A DNA stretch of 64,000 nucleotides from Bacteroidota bacterium (GCA_023622765.1 JAMNYO010000056.1:1-64000), one strand, 5' to 3'. Shown: positions 1 to 9,330, numbered from the stretch's first letter. The notes: a model not told the origin generated them from the letters alone. Translations and numbers: made by a program.

Positions 1-1
1 T

Positions 2-268
2 TCAGTGGACAGGTTGATTCAGTTTGAATATGAAAGATATAAAGGTAATAGCCCGACAAGCAAAATCATTCTGGAAGAAGATAAAACAAGCCCTAATGCA
101 AGGATTCTTAACATTACCCAATCCACGGGAATACAATTTAAGGGTAAGTGGTATTTTTACTTTCAAAATGATATCGGCTATGTCATTGCCTTTATGGCGA
201 CACCGGGTACCTACGAGAAGAACTTGAATGTATTCGAAGAGTTTCATGAAAACGTGGAACTCTATTGA
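2..268 (+). CDS. C-terminal fragment of an unrecognised protein (5' end outside window)
   Basis: The frame is open to the left edge, so this is the last ~88 residues of a longer gene. The first possible start inside the window is a GTG at position 5, which has no visible ribosome binding site. The tail has a mixed alpha/beta look, with aromatic strands (GKWYFYFQND, GYVIAFMATPG) followed by an acidic helix (FEEFHENVEL). A PsbP/DcrB-like end is conceivable but I do not recognise it. It converges with the regulator gene on the other strand, overlapping it by 7 bp at the 3' ends. Confidence 0.5.
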   Translation, partial: SVDRLIQFEYERYKGNSPTSKIILEEDKTSPNARILNITQSTGIQFKGKWYFYFQNDIGYVIAFMATPGTYEKNLNVFEEFHENVELY

Positions 269-1275
269 CGATATTTCAATTCATAATGGTCATCACCCTT
301 TTTCGTGACAACATTGAACGCGCAATCCGCCTCTTTAAGGTAACTCCTTAGCTTACTCATCGTGCTCATCAGGTTTTGATTGGCGGTGTATTGATTATCA
401 GGCCACAGGGTCTCCTTGATCGCGTTCTTTTCAACAAGGTGACCATCATTTTGCAGGAACATGAAAAGCATTTCCGAGGGTTTCTTGGTAACAGCGACAA
501 CTTCGTTCTTTTCCCCGATTAACTCACATTTTCGGGTATCGAAAATGGTTTTACCCAGGTAATAGTATTGCCCTTTCCTCACGATTTTATCGGGTTTTAT
601 TTTTCTCTTCTCTATGACTACATACGTGATGGCTCCCAACAATACTATTTCTAAAAACAGTAGTGCCATTATCGCTCTTTTAGGCATCCATCGAAGCACC
701 ACGGAAGGTGCATAATGAACGAATCCCTCGTAGGTGATTTCATCAAAGACACCGCCTATCACGGGCGGTACCCGGTAGTATGAAGCGAGTCGGGTGGTAT
801 CTCCACTTGTTTGTATATTATCCCCATGCCTTATCAGGATAACGGAGGTCGTTTTCAGCCCGTTTTCTTGCAGCACGGAGTCGAGAATATGTTGTAATTC
901 TCGCGGTTGAAGACGTTTGCTAAGTAACAGGTAGGTTTGCGAAGCTTTAAATAGCTCCAGACTCTTATCCCCGCTCACCTCGGCTTCTTTTGTAATGGTG
1001 GTATCCTCGGTAATCACGGTTACCGGTCTAATTGCTCTTTTTTTTGAAGAAAGATTTTCGCTCACTCGTATTGAAACGAATTCCCCTTCCATGTTTAGTT
1101 TAACTTGCTCTTGGATGGAGTGTTGAAACAGAAATGATAATTCCTGTTGCAACTCGCGCTCGGCTTCTCTATACTCGACTATTCCCAAAACGACCAGTAG
1201 CAAGAAAATAGACGCTGCCGCGATAATGAGGCACAGGCTTACCTTTTTATATGTTGAACCGGTGAAAATCATCAT
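262..1275 (-). CDS. Membrane-tethered winged-helix transcriptional regulator
   Basis: A 337-residue protein with a transmembrane helix near residues 12-34, an extracytoplasmic domain of about 165 residues, a second helix near 198-222, and a C-terminal OmpR/PhoB-type winged helix (about 245-337; KKPSEMLFMFLQND, KNAIKETLWP, MSTMSKLRSYLKEA). No receiver or kinase domain is present, so a signal sensed outside would pass directly to the DNA-binding domain, as in CadC/ToxR-like one-component regulators. That mechanism is inferred from the architecture. Start codons at 1275 and 1272 are both possible. It diverges from the propeller array, and the intergenic region carries one copy of the box shared by the array promoters, so it is the best local candidate for their regulator. 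Confidence 0.8.
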   Translation of the reverse strand: MMIFTGSTYKKVSLCLIIAAASIFLLLVVLGIVEYREAERELQQELSFLFQHSIQEQVKLNMEGEFVSIRVSENLSSKKRAIRPVTVITEDTTITKEAEVSGDKSLELFKASQTYLLLSKRLQPRELQHILDSVLQENGLKTTSVILIRHGDNIQTSGDTTRLASYYRVPPVIGGVFDEITYEGFVHYAPSVVLRWMPKRAIMALLFLEIVLLGAITYVVIEKRKIKPDKIVRKGQYYYLGKTIFDTRKCELIGEKNEVVAVTKKPSEMLFMFLQNDGHLVEKNAIKETLWPDNQYTANQNLMSTMSKLRSYLKEADCAFNVVTKKGDDHYELKYRQ

Positions 1276-1291
1276 CCTCTATTTTGAACTG

Positions 1292-1322
1292 TAAAGGTAG
1301 GAATAATCGGTGAGCAGGCAAA
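1292..1322 (-). promoter_or_regulatory. Promoter of the winged-helix regulator
   Basis: On the minus strand TTTG (1319-1322) is followed after 19 bp by TACCTTTA (1292-1299), one mismatch from the Bacteroidota -7 consensus TAnnTTTG. The predicted transcript start is about 10 bp before the start codon at 1275. Confidence 0.5.
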
Positions 1323-1431
1323 ATCCGTGACATTGCACGAATTACACCATGCATTCCTTGTACCAAGTCGAGAACACGTGTTCCAAGCTTTGAAGACGCA
1401 TTTAGCACGTATTGCGCGTTTATTACAGGAA

Positions 1432-1487
1432 ATGAGTTATAAATTAGGCATAATTTTTAATGAATTGATAATTTAGTTGCATCTTTG
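1432..1487 (+). promoter_or_regulatory. Box plus -7 element upstream of the first propeller gene
   Basis: The box ATGAGTTATAAAT (1432-1444) is followed after exactly 35 bp by CATCTTTG (1480-1487), one mismatch from TAnnTTTG. It is one of five copies of this arrangement in the window. The -7 element argues against the upstream TTG start at 1485 for the following gene. Confidence 0.5.
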
Positions 1488-1511
1488 CTTGATTGGAAAA
1501 ATCTCAAGATA

Positions 1512-2609
1512 ATGAAAACAACAAACATCGAGTTTTACATTATTATTCTTAATGTGATTATTTGTTGTAATGTTGATGAAACCAAAGACGGTTACTATTA
1601 CAATGGAGATATACAATATTTCGATGACAATGATATGACTGCAAAAAATATAGATAGCAAATTAGTGTCATCAAATGGAACCTACTCTGGAATGATCGCG
1701 GTATATGATACATTATTGATTTGTTGGAATAATACTTTCCCAAATCATTTTTATAATGTATTCAATGTAGATACAGGGGAAGAAATCGGTCTCTTTTGCG
1801 AAAAAGGACAAGGCCCTAAAGAGGCGACATCAGTTAATTGCATATTTCAACTATTTGAGAAGGAGAGTGATATAATAACGTTGCTTTATGCTTCGAACGA
1901 GGGTGAATTGTTTTTTTGGAATATAAGTCGATCTATCAAGAAAGGAGAGACAGTATATGACACCATTGTCCCATATAATAATGATCGTATCTTCTTTCCA
2001 TTTTATCAATCCAAAGACAGATTGTTTGTCTTCAAACCTTCTGATATGTTGAATACAGAAGAAGCTACTACTCCTTTTTATGAAAAACGAACGATCTATT
2101 CTAACGAGTTACTGCAAGATTATCGCATTTACAAACAATCGTCAGTGCGAAACAGTAATACACCTTCATTGGACTTCTTTTTTTATACTTGGGATGCCAT
2201 GAAACCGGATGGCTCTAAAATTGTACAGGTCATGAGGCATCTTCCCCAAATAAATATTATTGATACCAATACGGGCGAAGTTGTCGGTTATCGTATGAAA
2301 AGTGGTCTCGATTTTTCTCTTTTAGAAACAGATATGAAGCGAATGAAAGTATTCTATAATAGTGTACATGCAGACGATAAATATATTTACGCTACATATT
2401 GGGGGAAAGAGCCTTGGAGTACTCGATTAGGTGTTGAACTTCCGTTATTTAACACTATTCATGTATTCGATTGGAACGGGAAGCCAATGTATAAACTGGT
2501 AACTGATCGATCATTTTATCGAGTATGGTCAGATCCTGTTAGGAAGCGGCTCTACACGATAAACATGAATACCGATGAGGTCTATTATTTAGACTTAGAT
2601 GAACTGTAA
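1512..2609 (+). CDS. BF3164/TolB-like six-bladed beta-propeller lipoprotein
   Basis: Predicted envelope lipoprotein of 365 residues. The start is placed at ATG 1512 because an upstream TTG in the same frame overlaps the -7 element. The N-terminus is hydrophobic and ends in a weak lipobox (NVIICC). Family signatures are GQGPKEA near residue 100, an AMKPDGSKIVQVMRH strand in the middle and HVFDWNGKPMYKL near the C-terminus. These are typical of Bacteroidales TolB-like (BF3164) propellers, whose ligand and role are unknown. It is the first gene of the array and is preceded by the shared box. Confidence 0.75.
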   Translation: MKTTNIEFYIIILNVIICCNVDETKDGYYYNGDIQYFDDNDMTAKNIDSKLVSSNGTYSGMIAVYDTLLICWNNTFPNHFYNVFNVDTGEEIGLFCEKGQGPKEATSVNCIFQLFEKESDIITLLYASNEGELFFWNISRSIKKGETVYDTIVPYNNDRIFFPFYQSKDRLFVFKPSDMLNTEEATTPFYEKRTIYSNELLQDYRIYKQSSVRNSNTPSLDFFFYTWDAMKPDGSKIVQVMRHLPQINIIDTNTGEVVGYRMKSGLDFSLLETDMKRMKVFYNSVHADDKYIYATYWGKEPWSTRLGVELPLFNTIHVFDWNGKPMYKLVTDRSFYRVWSDPVRKRLYTINMNTDEVYYLDLDEL

Positions 2610-2648
2610 TCCGTAAGTATATGGGAATATGGAGATGCTATATGAGGA

Positions 2649-2704
2649 ATGAGTTACAAATAAGCGAGTATATTTCATGTTTCGCATGGGTTATCATGCC
2701 TTTA
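2649..2704 (+). promoter_or_regulatory. Box plus -33/-7-like elements upstream of the second propeller gene
   Basis: ATGAGTTACAAAT (2649-2661) is followed by TTTC (2673-2676), a 20-bp spacer, and TGCCTTTA (2697-2704). The box-to--7 gap is 35 bp. The start codon of the next gene is 31 bp further on. Confidence 0.45.
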
Positions 2705-2734
2705 AACAGTTATATTGCATAAAATATTTGTATT

Positions 2735-3796
2735 ATGAACTACAAGCTAATATTGTATATACTATGTGTCATCTTTTGTAACGGGTGTGTATCAAAAAAT
2801 AAGGAAGATGTAATTCATCTAACAGGACAAAAAGTTTTATATGAAGTGACATCCCATGAAATTCAAGACAGGGCATTTATTGACATGATTGTTGAAGACT
2901 CCTATTTAATATTCATAGCAAGTAAAGACTCAAATTACATTCACATTTATGATAAAATGACGTTGAATCCACTTTTCAGTTTTGGGAAAAGAGGAAACGC
3001 TGGGTTTGAATTTAGCCGAACACCCATGTTCTTAAAGAATAGCCATGGTGTAAATGCTGATTTTTTAGAGGTTTTCGACATACATTCCATGAAAAAAATC
3101 AATATTATAAATATATTGAATGGTGATAACGTTGCAAAACAGATAACTTCAAAAACGTTAGATGAAGAATTAAAATTCAGTCGAGAAATTGCTAGATTAA
3201 ACAATAACAACATTGTTGGAACTTCTTTAAATCTAACCGAAGGGCTGTTTTTTATATATAATGAGGCTAAGAAAAATGGAGAATGGATTCCATACAATCC
3301 AAAAATAAATGTAAGTGAAAGATATTACAATCATTTATATAATGGCTCAATAGAGGTAAATCTTGAAAAACAAATAATAGTCTTTACTCTTCGGTTTTTT
3401 GATAGGGTTCTTTTTTATAACCATCAAGGAGAACTCATGAAAACTTTAAATTTTTCTGACATTGAAATACCGCAATTAAATGAAGAATATTCCGGGGTTT
3501 CGCATGATGCAACAATATATTCTTTGAAAACTTATAGCACTGAAAATTATATATACATTTTAAGACCCATCACATCACTCAACAACTTGACGGATGATAA
3601 TTCGTCGTTAATTAAAGCTCAAGTTCTGTGCTTAACATGGTCAGGGGAAGTAGAAGCGACGTATTGCATTGATTTTAATACAATGCCTACTCTTTTCTGT
3701 GTGGATGAGCCTAATAAGAGAATACTGTTCAATACACCGGTTGATAGCTATTTATCTAAAGATGGGATTACAGAAATATCTGTTTATGCTTTCTGA
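2735..3796 (+). CDS. BF3164/TolB-like six-bladed beta-propeller lipoprotein
   Basis: 353 residues, with a short signal peptide and a lipobox ending at Cys18 (FCNGC). Propeller-like strands recur (YLIFIASKDSNYIHIYDK, VLCLTWSGEVEATY). The GxGPxE loop conserved in the paralogues is degenerate here (KRGNAGFEF), so this member is divergent. The residues after the Cys (VSKNK) give no strong Bacteroidota surface-export signal, so a periplasmic face is more likely than surface exposure (inference). Its coding sequence is very AT-rich. The TATTTGTATTATG context at the start resembles that of the genes at 7109 and 15497. Confidence 0.65.
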   Translation: MNYKLILYILCVIFCNGCVSKNKEDVIHLTGQKVLYEVTSHEIQDRAFIDMIVEDSYLIFIASKDSNYIHIYDKMTLNPLFSFGKRGNAGFEFSRTPMFLKNSHGVNADFLEVFDIHSMKKINIINILNGDNVAKQITSKTLDEELKFSREIARLNNNNIVGTSLNLTEGLFFIYNEAKKNGEWIPYNPKINVSERYYNHLYNGSIEVNLEKQIIVFTLRFFDRVLFYNHQGELMKTLNFSDIEIPQLNEEYSGVSHDATIYSLKTYSTENYIYILRPITSLNNLTDDNSSLIKAQVLCLTWSGEVEATYCIDFNTMPTLFCVDEPNKRILFNTPVDSYLSKDGITEISVYAF

Positions 3797-4014
3797 TACA
3801 TGTGCTTTATTCGGCTGTACCCACGTTTACAAAATTTTTAAATGCACATTGAAAGCTATGGCATGGATTTCAATATTAGAATTCTTCTGATATTTGTAAA
3901 CGCTGGCTGAGAATACAACTGAAAATAAGGGGTTTATCAGCAAGCCAATTGTATCTCACGCGTTCTTACTATAGCGACCAAACAATACAACACTGTGCCA
4001 AAATATTCTACAAT

Positions 4015-4686
4015 ATGAAAAGTTTCTTTCCAATATCAGTTATCGCGATTTTTTCGTTGCTCCTGTTATTTAGTTGCACCCGTGATAACGAGGGTGTGGA
4101 AAAACATTACGACAGTCGTGATAACATCGTTACCGTTAAAGAGAAAATAATAGAGATGGATATGGACGAGGACGTGCTGATTGGCTCTTTTGCAAGTTTA
4201 TCAATGATCAATGATGTCCTTATCATTCAAGACTCTAAATCCTTTGACCTGTTGGTGCATTTATTCGATTGCAAAAACAGCTATAAGTACATATCGAGTG
4301 CTATACCCAAAGGACAGGGTCCCGGGGAAATAACCCTTATAGGCTCTATCGGGGTGAATAACAAAAAAAACGAGATTTACGTCTCTGATCACGGGAAAAT
4401 GAAAATCTTTCAATGACCATCTTTCAAGGAATTGCAACATTATGGAAAAGTAATTATTATCGGGAAAACAATAGTGGCCTCGTATTCGGGAGGGAATAGG
4501 TTAACAGAAGAGTATGACCCTACAAAATTATTGCTCTTTGACCTAAAGGGAAATCATATTAAAACCCTGGATATAGGGTATCGTATATCTGATTTTTGCC
4601 ACGATAAGAAAAACAACAATATCATCTTTTGTTTTGATGATGTTATTCAATTCGGGTATCTCAATTTAGATGGAATTTTGAATTAG
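4015..4686 (+). pseudogene. Broken BF3164-like propeller lipoprotein (in-frame stop)
   Basis: The start at ATG 4015 gives a clear lipoprotein signal (LLLLFSC, Cys21) and the family loop KGQGPGEI. The frame hits TGA at 4414-4416 and continues in the same frame (SFKELQHYGKVIIIGK...) to a stop at 4684-4686, so a nonsense codon splits the gene. Even with the stop read through, the product would be about 223 residues against about 350 for intact paralogues, so material is also missing, probably from the C-terminal blades. It lies between two intact family members and reads as a decaying copy. Confidence 0.75.
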
Positions 4687-4720
4687 CGTATCCTCTCGTA
4701 ATAGTAAATCATTTTTAATT

Positions 4721-5800
4721 ATGAACAAATCAATTTTAAACAAGGTATTGGGTGTATCGTTGATCATCTGTTTGCTTTATTCTTGCAATGGCAACCAACA
4801 AGAGGGCATGAAATATGTCGCCCCGGTTTTTAAAAAACAGCTGAATGTCAAGGCGAAAACATTAAACGATGACTTCATTTTCGATATAGGCAGGATTCAT
4901 TTAGTGGACACCTTTTTAATCTGTCCCGGGAAAACAGATATCAACAACAACTGTTTTCATATTTTTTCTAAACGAAGCGGCGACTATATAAAGAGTTTCG
5001 GGGATATCGGCCAGGGGCCGGGAGAGATCTCTTCTATCATTCGGGGGTTCTGCGTGGATGCTAAAAACATGATGGTATATGCCTTCGATTTGAGACAAAA
5101 CAAATATGTTTCTTTTTCCATAAACGATGTGCTGAATAACGAGTTGTACGCGGAAGACATCTATTTTCCTTACCTGTTGGATAACATACTCAGCCATAAT
5201 TTTTTCTATTTAAAAAACGAGGAGTTTTTAATGGGCTACTCCAGGTTAAATCGATTTGTAAAAACGTCATTGGAAGACACCATCGCGACAACGAATATAT
5301 ACCCGGAACTAGACGAACCGCGAGATTACAAGAAGGTGGAGGAGGCCTATTTTTTCTATCTTGGTTGCATGGCCGCGAAGCCTGACGGGAAAAAATTCGT
5401 TCATGCGACAAGAGGTGGATGTATCTTGGAAATACTTGATTGCTCGGGCAACAAAATACAACCTTTGCAAACGAAACGCTTCTTTAAACCCGTGTATAAT
5501 TCTTCACATCGAAATGCGAATTACCCATACGTGAGTAAAAGTGATGACGCGGTAAATGGAATCGTAAGTATTTCGTGTACAAACAAGTATATTTACGCGA
5601 ACTATAACGATAACAAAGGAGAAAACACGTTTAATCAAATTGCCGTGTTTGATTGGGACGGTAATCCCGTTAAGATGCTGTCGTTCGAGGACAGAGTTAT
5701 ATCGGCTGTTTTTGAAGAAGACAACCACACGGGATATGCTTTGGTATGGGATAGTGACGATGATGTGAATTTAATCACGTTTAAAATTGAATCATTATGA
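4721..5800 (+). CDS. BF3164/TolB-like six-bladed beta-propeller lipoprotein
   Basis: 359 residues. The signal peptide ends at Cys22 (CLLYSC). GQGPGEI lies in blade one, AAKPDGKKFVHATR in the middle and AVFDWDGNPVKML near the C-terminus, the full BF3164-like signature. Its stop codon overlaps the next start (ATGA at 5797-5800), which indicates translational coupling to a DUF5128-like propeller. This is one of three places in the window where a TolB-like member neighbours a DUF5128-like one closely. The substrate or partner is unknown. Confidence 0.78.
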   Translation: MNKSILNKVLGVSLIICLLYSCNGNQQEGMKYVAPVFKKQLNVKAKTLNDDFIFDIGRIHLVDTFLICPGKTDINNNCFHIFSKRSGDYIKSFGDIGQGPGEISSIIRGFCVDAKNMMVYAFDLRQNKYVSFSINDVLNNELYAEDIYFPYLLDNILSHNFFYLKNEEFLMGYSRLNRFVKTSLEDTIATTNIYPELDEPRDYKKVEEAYFFYLGCMAAKPDGKKFVHATRGGCILEILDCSGNKIQPLQTKRFFKPVYNSSHRNANYPYVSKSDDAVNGIVSISCTNKYIYANYNDNKGENTFNQIAVFDWDGNPVKMLSFEDRVISAVFEEDNHTGYALVWDSDDDVNLITFKIESL

Positions 5801-7035
5801 GTTTCCCAATTAAATACTTAATTGTTTTCGTTGTTAGTATATTGTTGTTACTTTCATGTCATAAACAAAATAAGCTAACTCCATCGGAAGAAATAAACAT
5901 AACAATTGATGTAAATCCAAATAATGTACTAAACCAGCTAAAAGCATCTGAGCTTTTTTCAGATATTAGCTATGTTCCTCTTGAAACTAATAATAATTCT
6001 TTAATAGGAAACATATCTAAAATAATAAAATACAAGGATAGATTTTATATCATGGACAATGATATTACACATTCTATTTTCTGTTTTTCAGAAACTGGTA
6101 AATTTCTTTTTAAAATTAATAGAGTTGGTACGGGGCCTGGTGAATATGTTAACTTATCTGACTTCAGCATAGATTATGACCAAAATAAGATGTTGGTTTA
6201 TGATAATTCAATGAAAAGAATCTTACATTTTAGCCTTAACGGTGACTATATAGAATCTCATGCTATTAATTTTCATTCATTTCGTTTTTCATATATATCC
6301 AATGGATATTTCGCCTTTTATAATGATTTCACGAAGTCTAATAAAGAATTATTAAATAAAGGAATGTATCCTAATCTTATAATAACGGATAGGGATTATA
6401 AAATTGTTAAAACAGGAATGAACTATTCTGAAGATGTAAACTTCTCCGCAATACCAATGTTACCCCAATGTTTTAATAGATACGATTCCAAAACAATTTC
6501 ATTAATATCCCCTTTGAATGATACAATATATCACTTATCAGATACTGTTTTAACTTATCATCTTAATATTAATTTTAAAAATAATCAGAGAAGAGAAATT
6601 ATTTATAATATGATGAATGATCCTGATCTTGAAATAGATGCAATAACAAGCTTCATACAAGATAATAACATATGCGATATTTTCTTTTTTGTCGAATCAA
6701 AGCAAAAAATCTTCTTTGCATATTCAATATCTTCAGATACTCATTATGTTTTCTATGATAAAAACACTAAAGAATTAAAAGATGTTGTTTTTAAATCAGG
6801 AAGGGATTTTCCAATTATAAATGACATAGATGGAAGTGGTTTTACCATGCCAATAATAAGTGATGGGAATTTGTTTTATGGTATTGTTTCGCCAGATGAG
6901 TTATTCAAATTACAAGATGAGGTTTTATACAGTAATGCACCTAACAAACAACGGATTCGGGAATTGTTAAAACAGGTTTTAGAAGATGACAATCCAATTA
7001 TCGCAATCATTACACCTAATAATCAACCTCATTAG
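5797..7035 (+). CDS. DUF5128-like six-bladed beta-propeller lipoprotein
   Basis: 412 residues. The lipoprotein signal ends at Cys21 (ILLLLSC). Family features are the SELFSDISYVPLETN strand, RVGTGPGEYVNLSDFSID, repeated YD/FY propeller strands, and the C-terminal LEDDNPIIAII motif seen in related copies here. It starts inside the stop of the preceding BF3164-like gene. Its own stop codon lies in the first bases of the 59-bp repeat (7028-7086). Very low GC, like the rest of the array. Confidence 0.78.
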   Translation: MSFPIKYLIVFVVSILLLLSCHKQNKLTPSEEINITIDVNPNNVLNQLKASELFSDISYVPLETNNNSLIGNISKIIKYKDRFYIMDNDITHSIFCFSETGKFLFKINRVGTGPGEYVNLSDFSIDYDQNKMLVYDNSMKRILHFSLNGDYIESHAINFHSFRFSYISNGYFAFYNDFTKSNKELLNKGMYPNLIITDRDYKIVKTGMNYSEDVNFSAIPMLPQCFNRYDSKTISLISPLNDTIYHLSDTVLTYHLNINFKNNQRREIIYNMMNDPDLEIDAITSFIQDNNICDIFFFVESKQKIFFAYSISSDTHYVFYDKNTKELKDVVFKSGRDFPIINDIDGSGFTMPIISDGNLFYGIVSPDELFKLQDEVLYSNAPNKQRIRELLKQVLEDDNPIIAIITPNNQPH

Positions 7036-7086
7036 TGTCCCATTAAAACTGGGACGTTATTAAAAATCAAATAAACTTGGTTCACT
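7028..7086 (+). repeat. 59-bp direct repeat, copy 1
   Basis: Identical base for base to 14048-14106. It contains a small inverted repeat (GTCCCA and TGGGAC, 7037-7055). Copy 1 spans the stop codon of the preceding gene and ends 22 bp before the next start codon. It resembles the end of an insertion sequence or a short remnant of one, but no transposase gene is attached, so that is inference. Confidence 0.7.
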
Positions 7087-7108
7087 ATTTGCGTAGAATA
7101 TTTGTTTT

Positions 7109-8173
7109 ATGAAGAAGAAAATATTATCGGGCCTGTTTCTCCTGGCATTCCTTGCCTGTACTTTTATGGGATGTAACAATAAAACAGGCAAGGAGGTAGT
7201 AGAAATTTCAATTGATTTTTCTGCTATAAAAAGCATTGACCTGTCAAATGTACCGATGGTAAATTTACAATTTACAGACAACTCGATGATTAAAAGAGTT
7301 GATGAACTCATTTTACACGACGATAAATATTTTTTCGTGCGTTCGGGACATGATTTATTTGTTTTTGATCACGAGGGAATGTTCAAAAATCAAGTAGGAA
7401 GGAAAGGAAATGGTCCTATGGAATTCACTCATTTTAATTCATTTTTCATCAAAGACAGCACTGTCTTCATTTATGACGCGATGGCAAGGAAAATAAATTC
7501 ATACGAATTCAATGGTCAATATTTGAACTCTTTCTCTTTAAAAGATACATATGAAAGAATCCTTCCAAACTATATTTATCCCGTAAATAATGATCAGTTT
7601 ATTTCAAAAAACACGTTTGGAGGGGACGAAAGCAAAATACCCTCGTATAGTATTTTAAATAAAGATTACACGATAATATCAAGTTCGACAAATCGTTATT
7701 TGAAAGATGGAATTACTACAATGAACAATTTCTTTTCCAATAACAAGTATATCCTGTTTTGGGAATTACTGAACGACACTATCTTCTCAGTGACAAATAA
7801 CGATGCTTACTTGCCAAAATACCACGTGAACTTCAACGAGAAAAGTTTTCCGAACAGTATAAAAAAGCTTGATATATACGATGTTATCGAGTTCAGCAAT
7901 AAACCTGAAAGCAAACGAAAATACGCTTCTTTGATAAGAAGTGTCTCGGAGGACGAGTCGTATTTAAGGTTCCTGTTTTTTTTCAACGGGAATGTTCACT
8001 ACGTTAAGTACAATAAAGAAGAGAGGCAGGCAAGAACGTATAAATTTGTATGTGGGTCTAAAACGGTTGAAGCACTAATGCTTTTACATAAAGATAGCAT
8101 TATTGTTCCGATTGATCATTTGGAAGATTTTTCAAATCCTTCGTTAGCTATAATAAATGATAACCTGCTGTAA
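7109..8173 (+). CDS. Six-bladed beta-propeller lipoprotein with an NVEALA-like leader
   Basis: 354 residues. The N-terminus MKKKILSGLFLLAFLAC continues to a lipobox at Cys22 (FMGC). The first ten residues and the preceding bases (GCGTAGAATATTTGTTTT) match the gene at 15497 exactly, and the leader resembles the signal region of small Bacteroidales NVEALA peptides (family recalled, not searched). The family loop is RKGNGPMEFTHFNSFFI. Unlike the 15497 gene it has no shared box upstream; a 59-bp repeat lies there instead. A TolB-like gene starts 14 bp after its stop. Confidence 0.72.
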   Translation: MKKKILSGLFLLAFLACTFMGCNNKTGKEVVEISIDFSAIKSIDLSNVPMVNLQFTDNSMIKRVDELILHDDKYFFVRSGHDLFVFDHEGMFKNQVGRKGNGPMEFTHFNSFFIKDSTVFIYDAMARKINSYEFNGQYLNSFSLKDTYERILPNYIYPVNNDQFISKNTFGGDESKIPSYSILNKDYTIISSSTNRYLKDGITTMNNFFSNNKYILFWELLNDTIFSVTNNDAYLPKYHVNFNEKSFPNSIKKLDIYDVIEFSNKPESKRKYASLIRSVSEDESYLRFLFFFNGNVHYVKYNKEERQARTYKFVCGSKTVEALMLLHKDSIIVPIDHLEDFSNPSLAIINDNLL

Positions 8174-8187
8174 TTGTGCCATTTCAA

Positions 8188-9252
8188 ATGAAATTCATCC
8201 ATCCAGCATCAAGAAATACGGATTGGATATTCACCGTCATTTTCGTGTTATCCATCTTATTCCTATCCTGTAATCAAACCATTAGTCACCCGATTCCGCG
8301 TTTCGAGAAAAGCCCCAAGCAAAAATTAACCCCCTCGAGAATTATCGATTTGGAAGAGTTCGGCATATTAAAACCGGGATCTGCTTATCGAATGGGTGAC
8401 GCGTACATGATCACGGAAATGCAGGATGAATACATGTTCAGCCTGGTAAATTTCAATACCAAGGAAGTAATAAAGGGAGTAAGAAGGGGGAATGGCCCGG
8501 GGGAAATTATTGCTACAATGTGTTATCAGGTTAATGAGAATCGTTTTTTGACATTCGATACCGCGAGAAATAAAATTTACCAAGTGGTGGTATCCCCGGA
8601 TACTACTTTAGTCCTGGAAGAAGTTGAAGAGATACATATTGACAAAATGCTGTCTAGGGTAGACTACCAAGGCTCACATGTAATAACTAATGGCTTGCTT
8701 GAGGATGCTTGGCTGGTCACCATGAAAAGTAATGGGGAGATAATGTCAGGGGTGAATTACCCCTCCTTTAAAGAGACCAACGATGCCCAACCAATAACTT
8801 TATCTTTCATTTACCTCAATACACACGTAGCCAGAAAACCGGATAACAAGAAGGTGGTTGCTGCGACGCAGAATTTGGGGGTTATATCTTTCTTCCATTA
8901 TATCGATGGCTTGATATTGGAAGAGTATCAACAAATTAAATATTACGGGCCACAATTCTTTTTAGCTGAAGGCGGAAGTGTTGCTTGGTCCAGAGACGGT
9001 CTCACGGGTTTTTGCGGGCTGGACTGTGATGACACTCACGTGTACGCGTTATACTCCGGTAGGACATTCACGGAACACGGAGTGGAGTGCTTTTATTGTG
9101 AACACTTACTGGTATATGATTGGGATGGTAACCCCGTTAAACATTATACCTTGGATATTCCTCTCTATTTCATGCAATTTGACAAAGAGAGGGAAACGAT
9201 TTACGGGATAGCCTATCACCCTGAAGGTGTTTTCGTCGAGTATCAACTTTAG
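8188..9252 (+). CDS. BF3164/TolB-like propeller lipoprotein, paralogue A
   Basis: 354 residues. The start is placed at ATG 8188 rather than GTG 8176 because the paralogue at 11913 begins with the same MKFIHPASRN. The unusually long signal ends at Cys28 (LFLSC). Signatures are RRGNGPGEII, AVARKPDNKKVVAATQ-like strands and VYDWDGNPVKHY. It is almost identical in sequence and equal in length (1065 bp) to the gene at 11913. Most differences fall in residues ~55-84, the first blade. It follows a DUF5128-like propeller by 14 bp, so the two probably form a unit. Confidence 0.78.
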   Translation: MKFIHPASRNTDWIFTVIFVLSILFLSCNQTISHPIPRFEKSPKQKLTPSRIIDLEEFGILKPGSAYRMGDAYMITEMQDEYMFSLVNFNTKEVIKGVRRGNGPGEIIATMCYQVNENRFLTFDTARNKIYQVVVSPDTTLVLEEVEEIHIDKMLSRVDYQGSHVITNGLLEDAWLVTMKSNGEIMSGVNYPSFKETNDAQPITLSFIYLNTHVARKPDNKKVVAATQNLGVISFFHYIDGLILEEYQQIKYYGPQFFLAEGGSVAWSRDGLTGFCGLDCDDTHVYALYSGRTFTEHGVECFYCEHLLVYDWDGNPVKHYTLDIPLYFMQFDKERETIYGIAYHPEGVFVEYQL

Positions 9253-9285
9253 CTGCGTTTTACACATTTTTCGTAACTGCATATT

Positions 9286-9327
9286 ATTCCATTTCAAATG
9301 AAATATATATTCCATTTGAAATGGAAT
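9286..9327. promoter_or_regulatory. Tandem palindromes at the ATPase promoter
   Basis: Two related sites lie in a row. ATTCCATTTCAAATGAAAT (9286-9304) is an imperfect palindrome, and ATTCCATTTGAAATGGAAT (9309-9327) is a perfect one around a single central base. They end just before the -33 element of the ATPase gene. A repressor or autoregulatory operator is likely from the position, but no binding protein is identified. Confidence 0.55.
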
Positions 9328-9330
9328 ATT

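Noticed and set aside
7037..7055. Hairpin GTCCCA/TGGGAC as the terminator of the 5797 gene
   Set aside because: The stem is only 6 bp and no U-tract follows. An identical copy at 14057 has no gene ending before it, so the repeat explanation is preferred.
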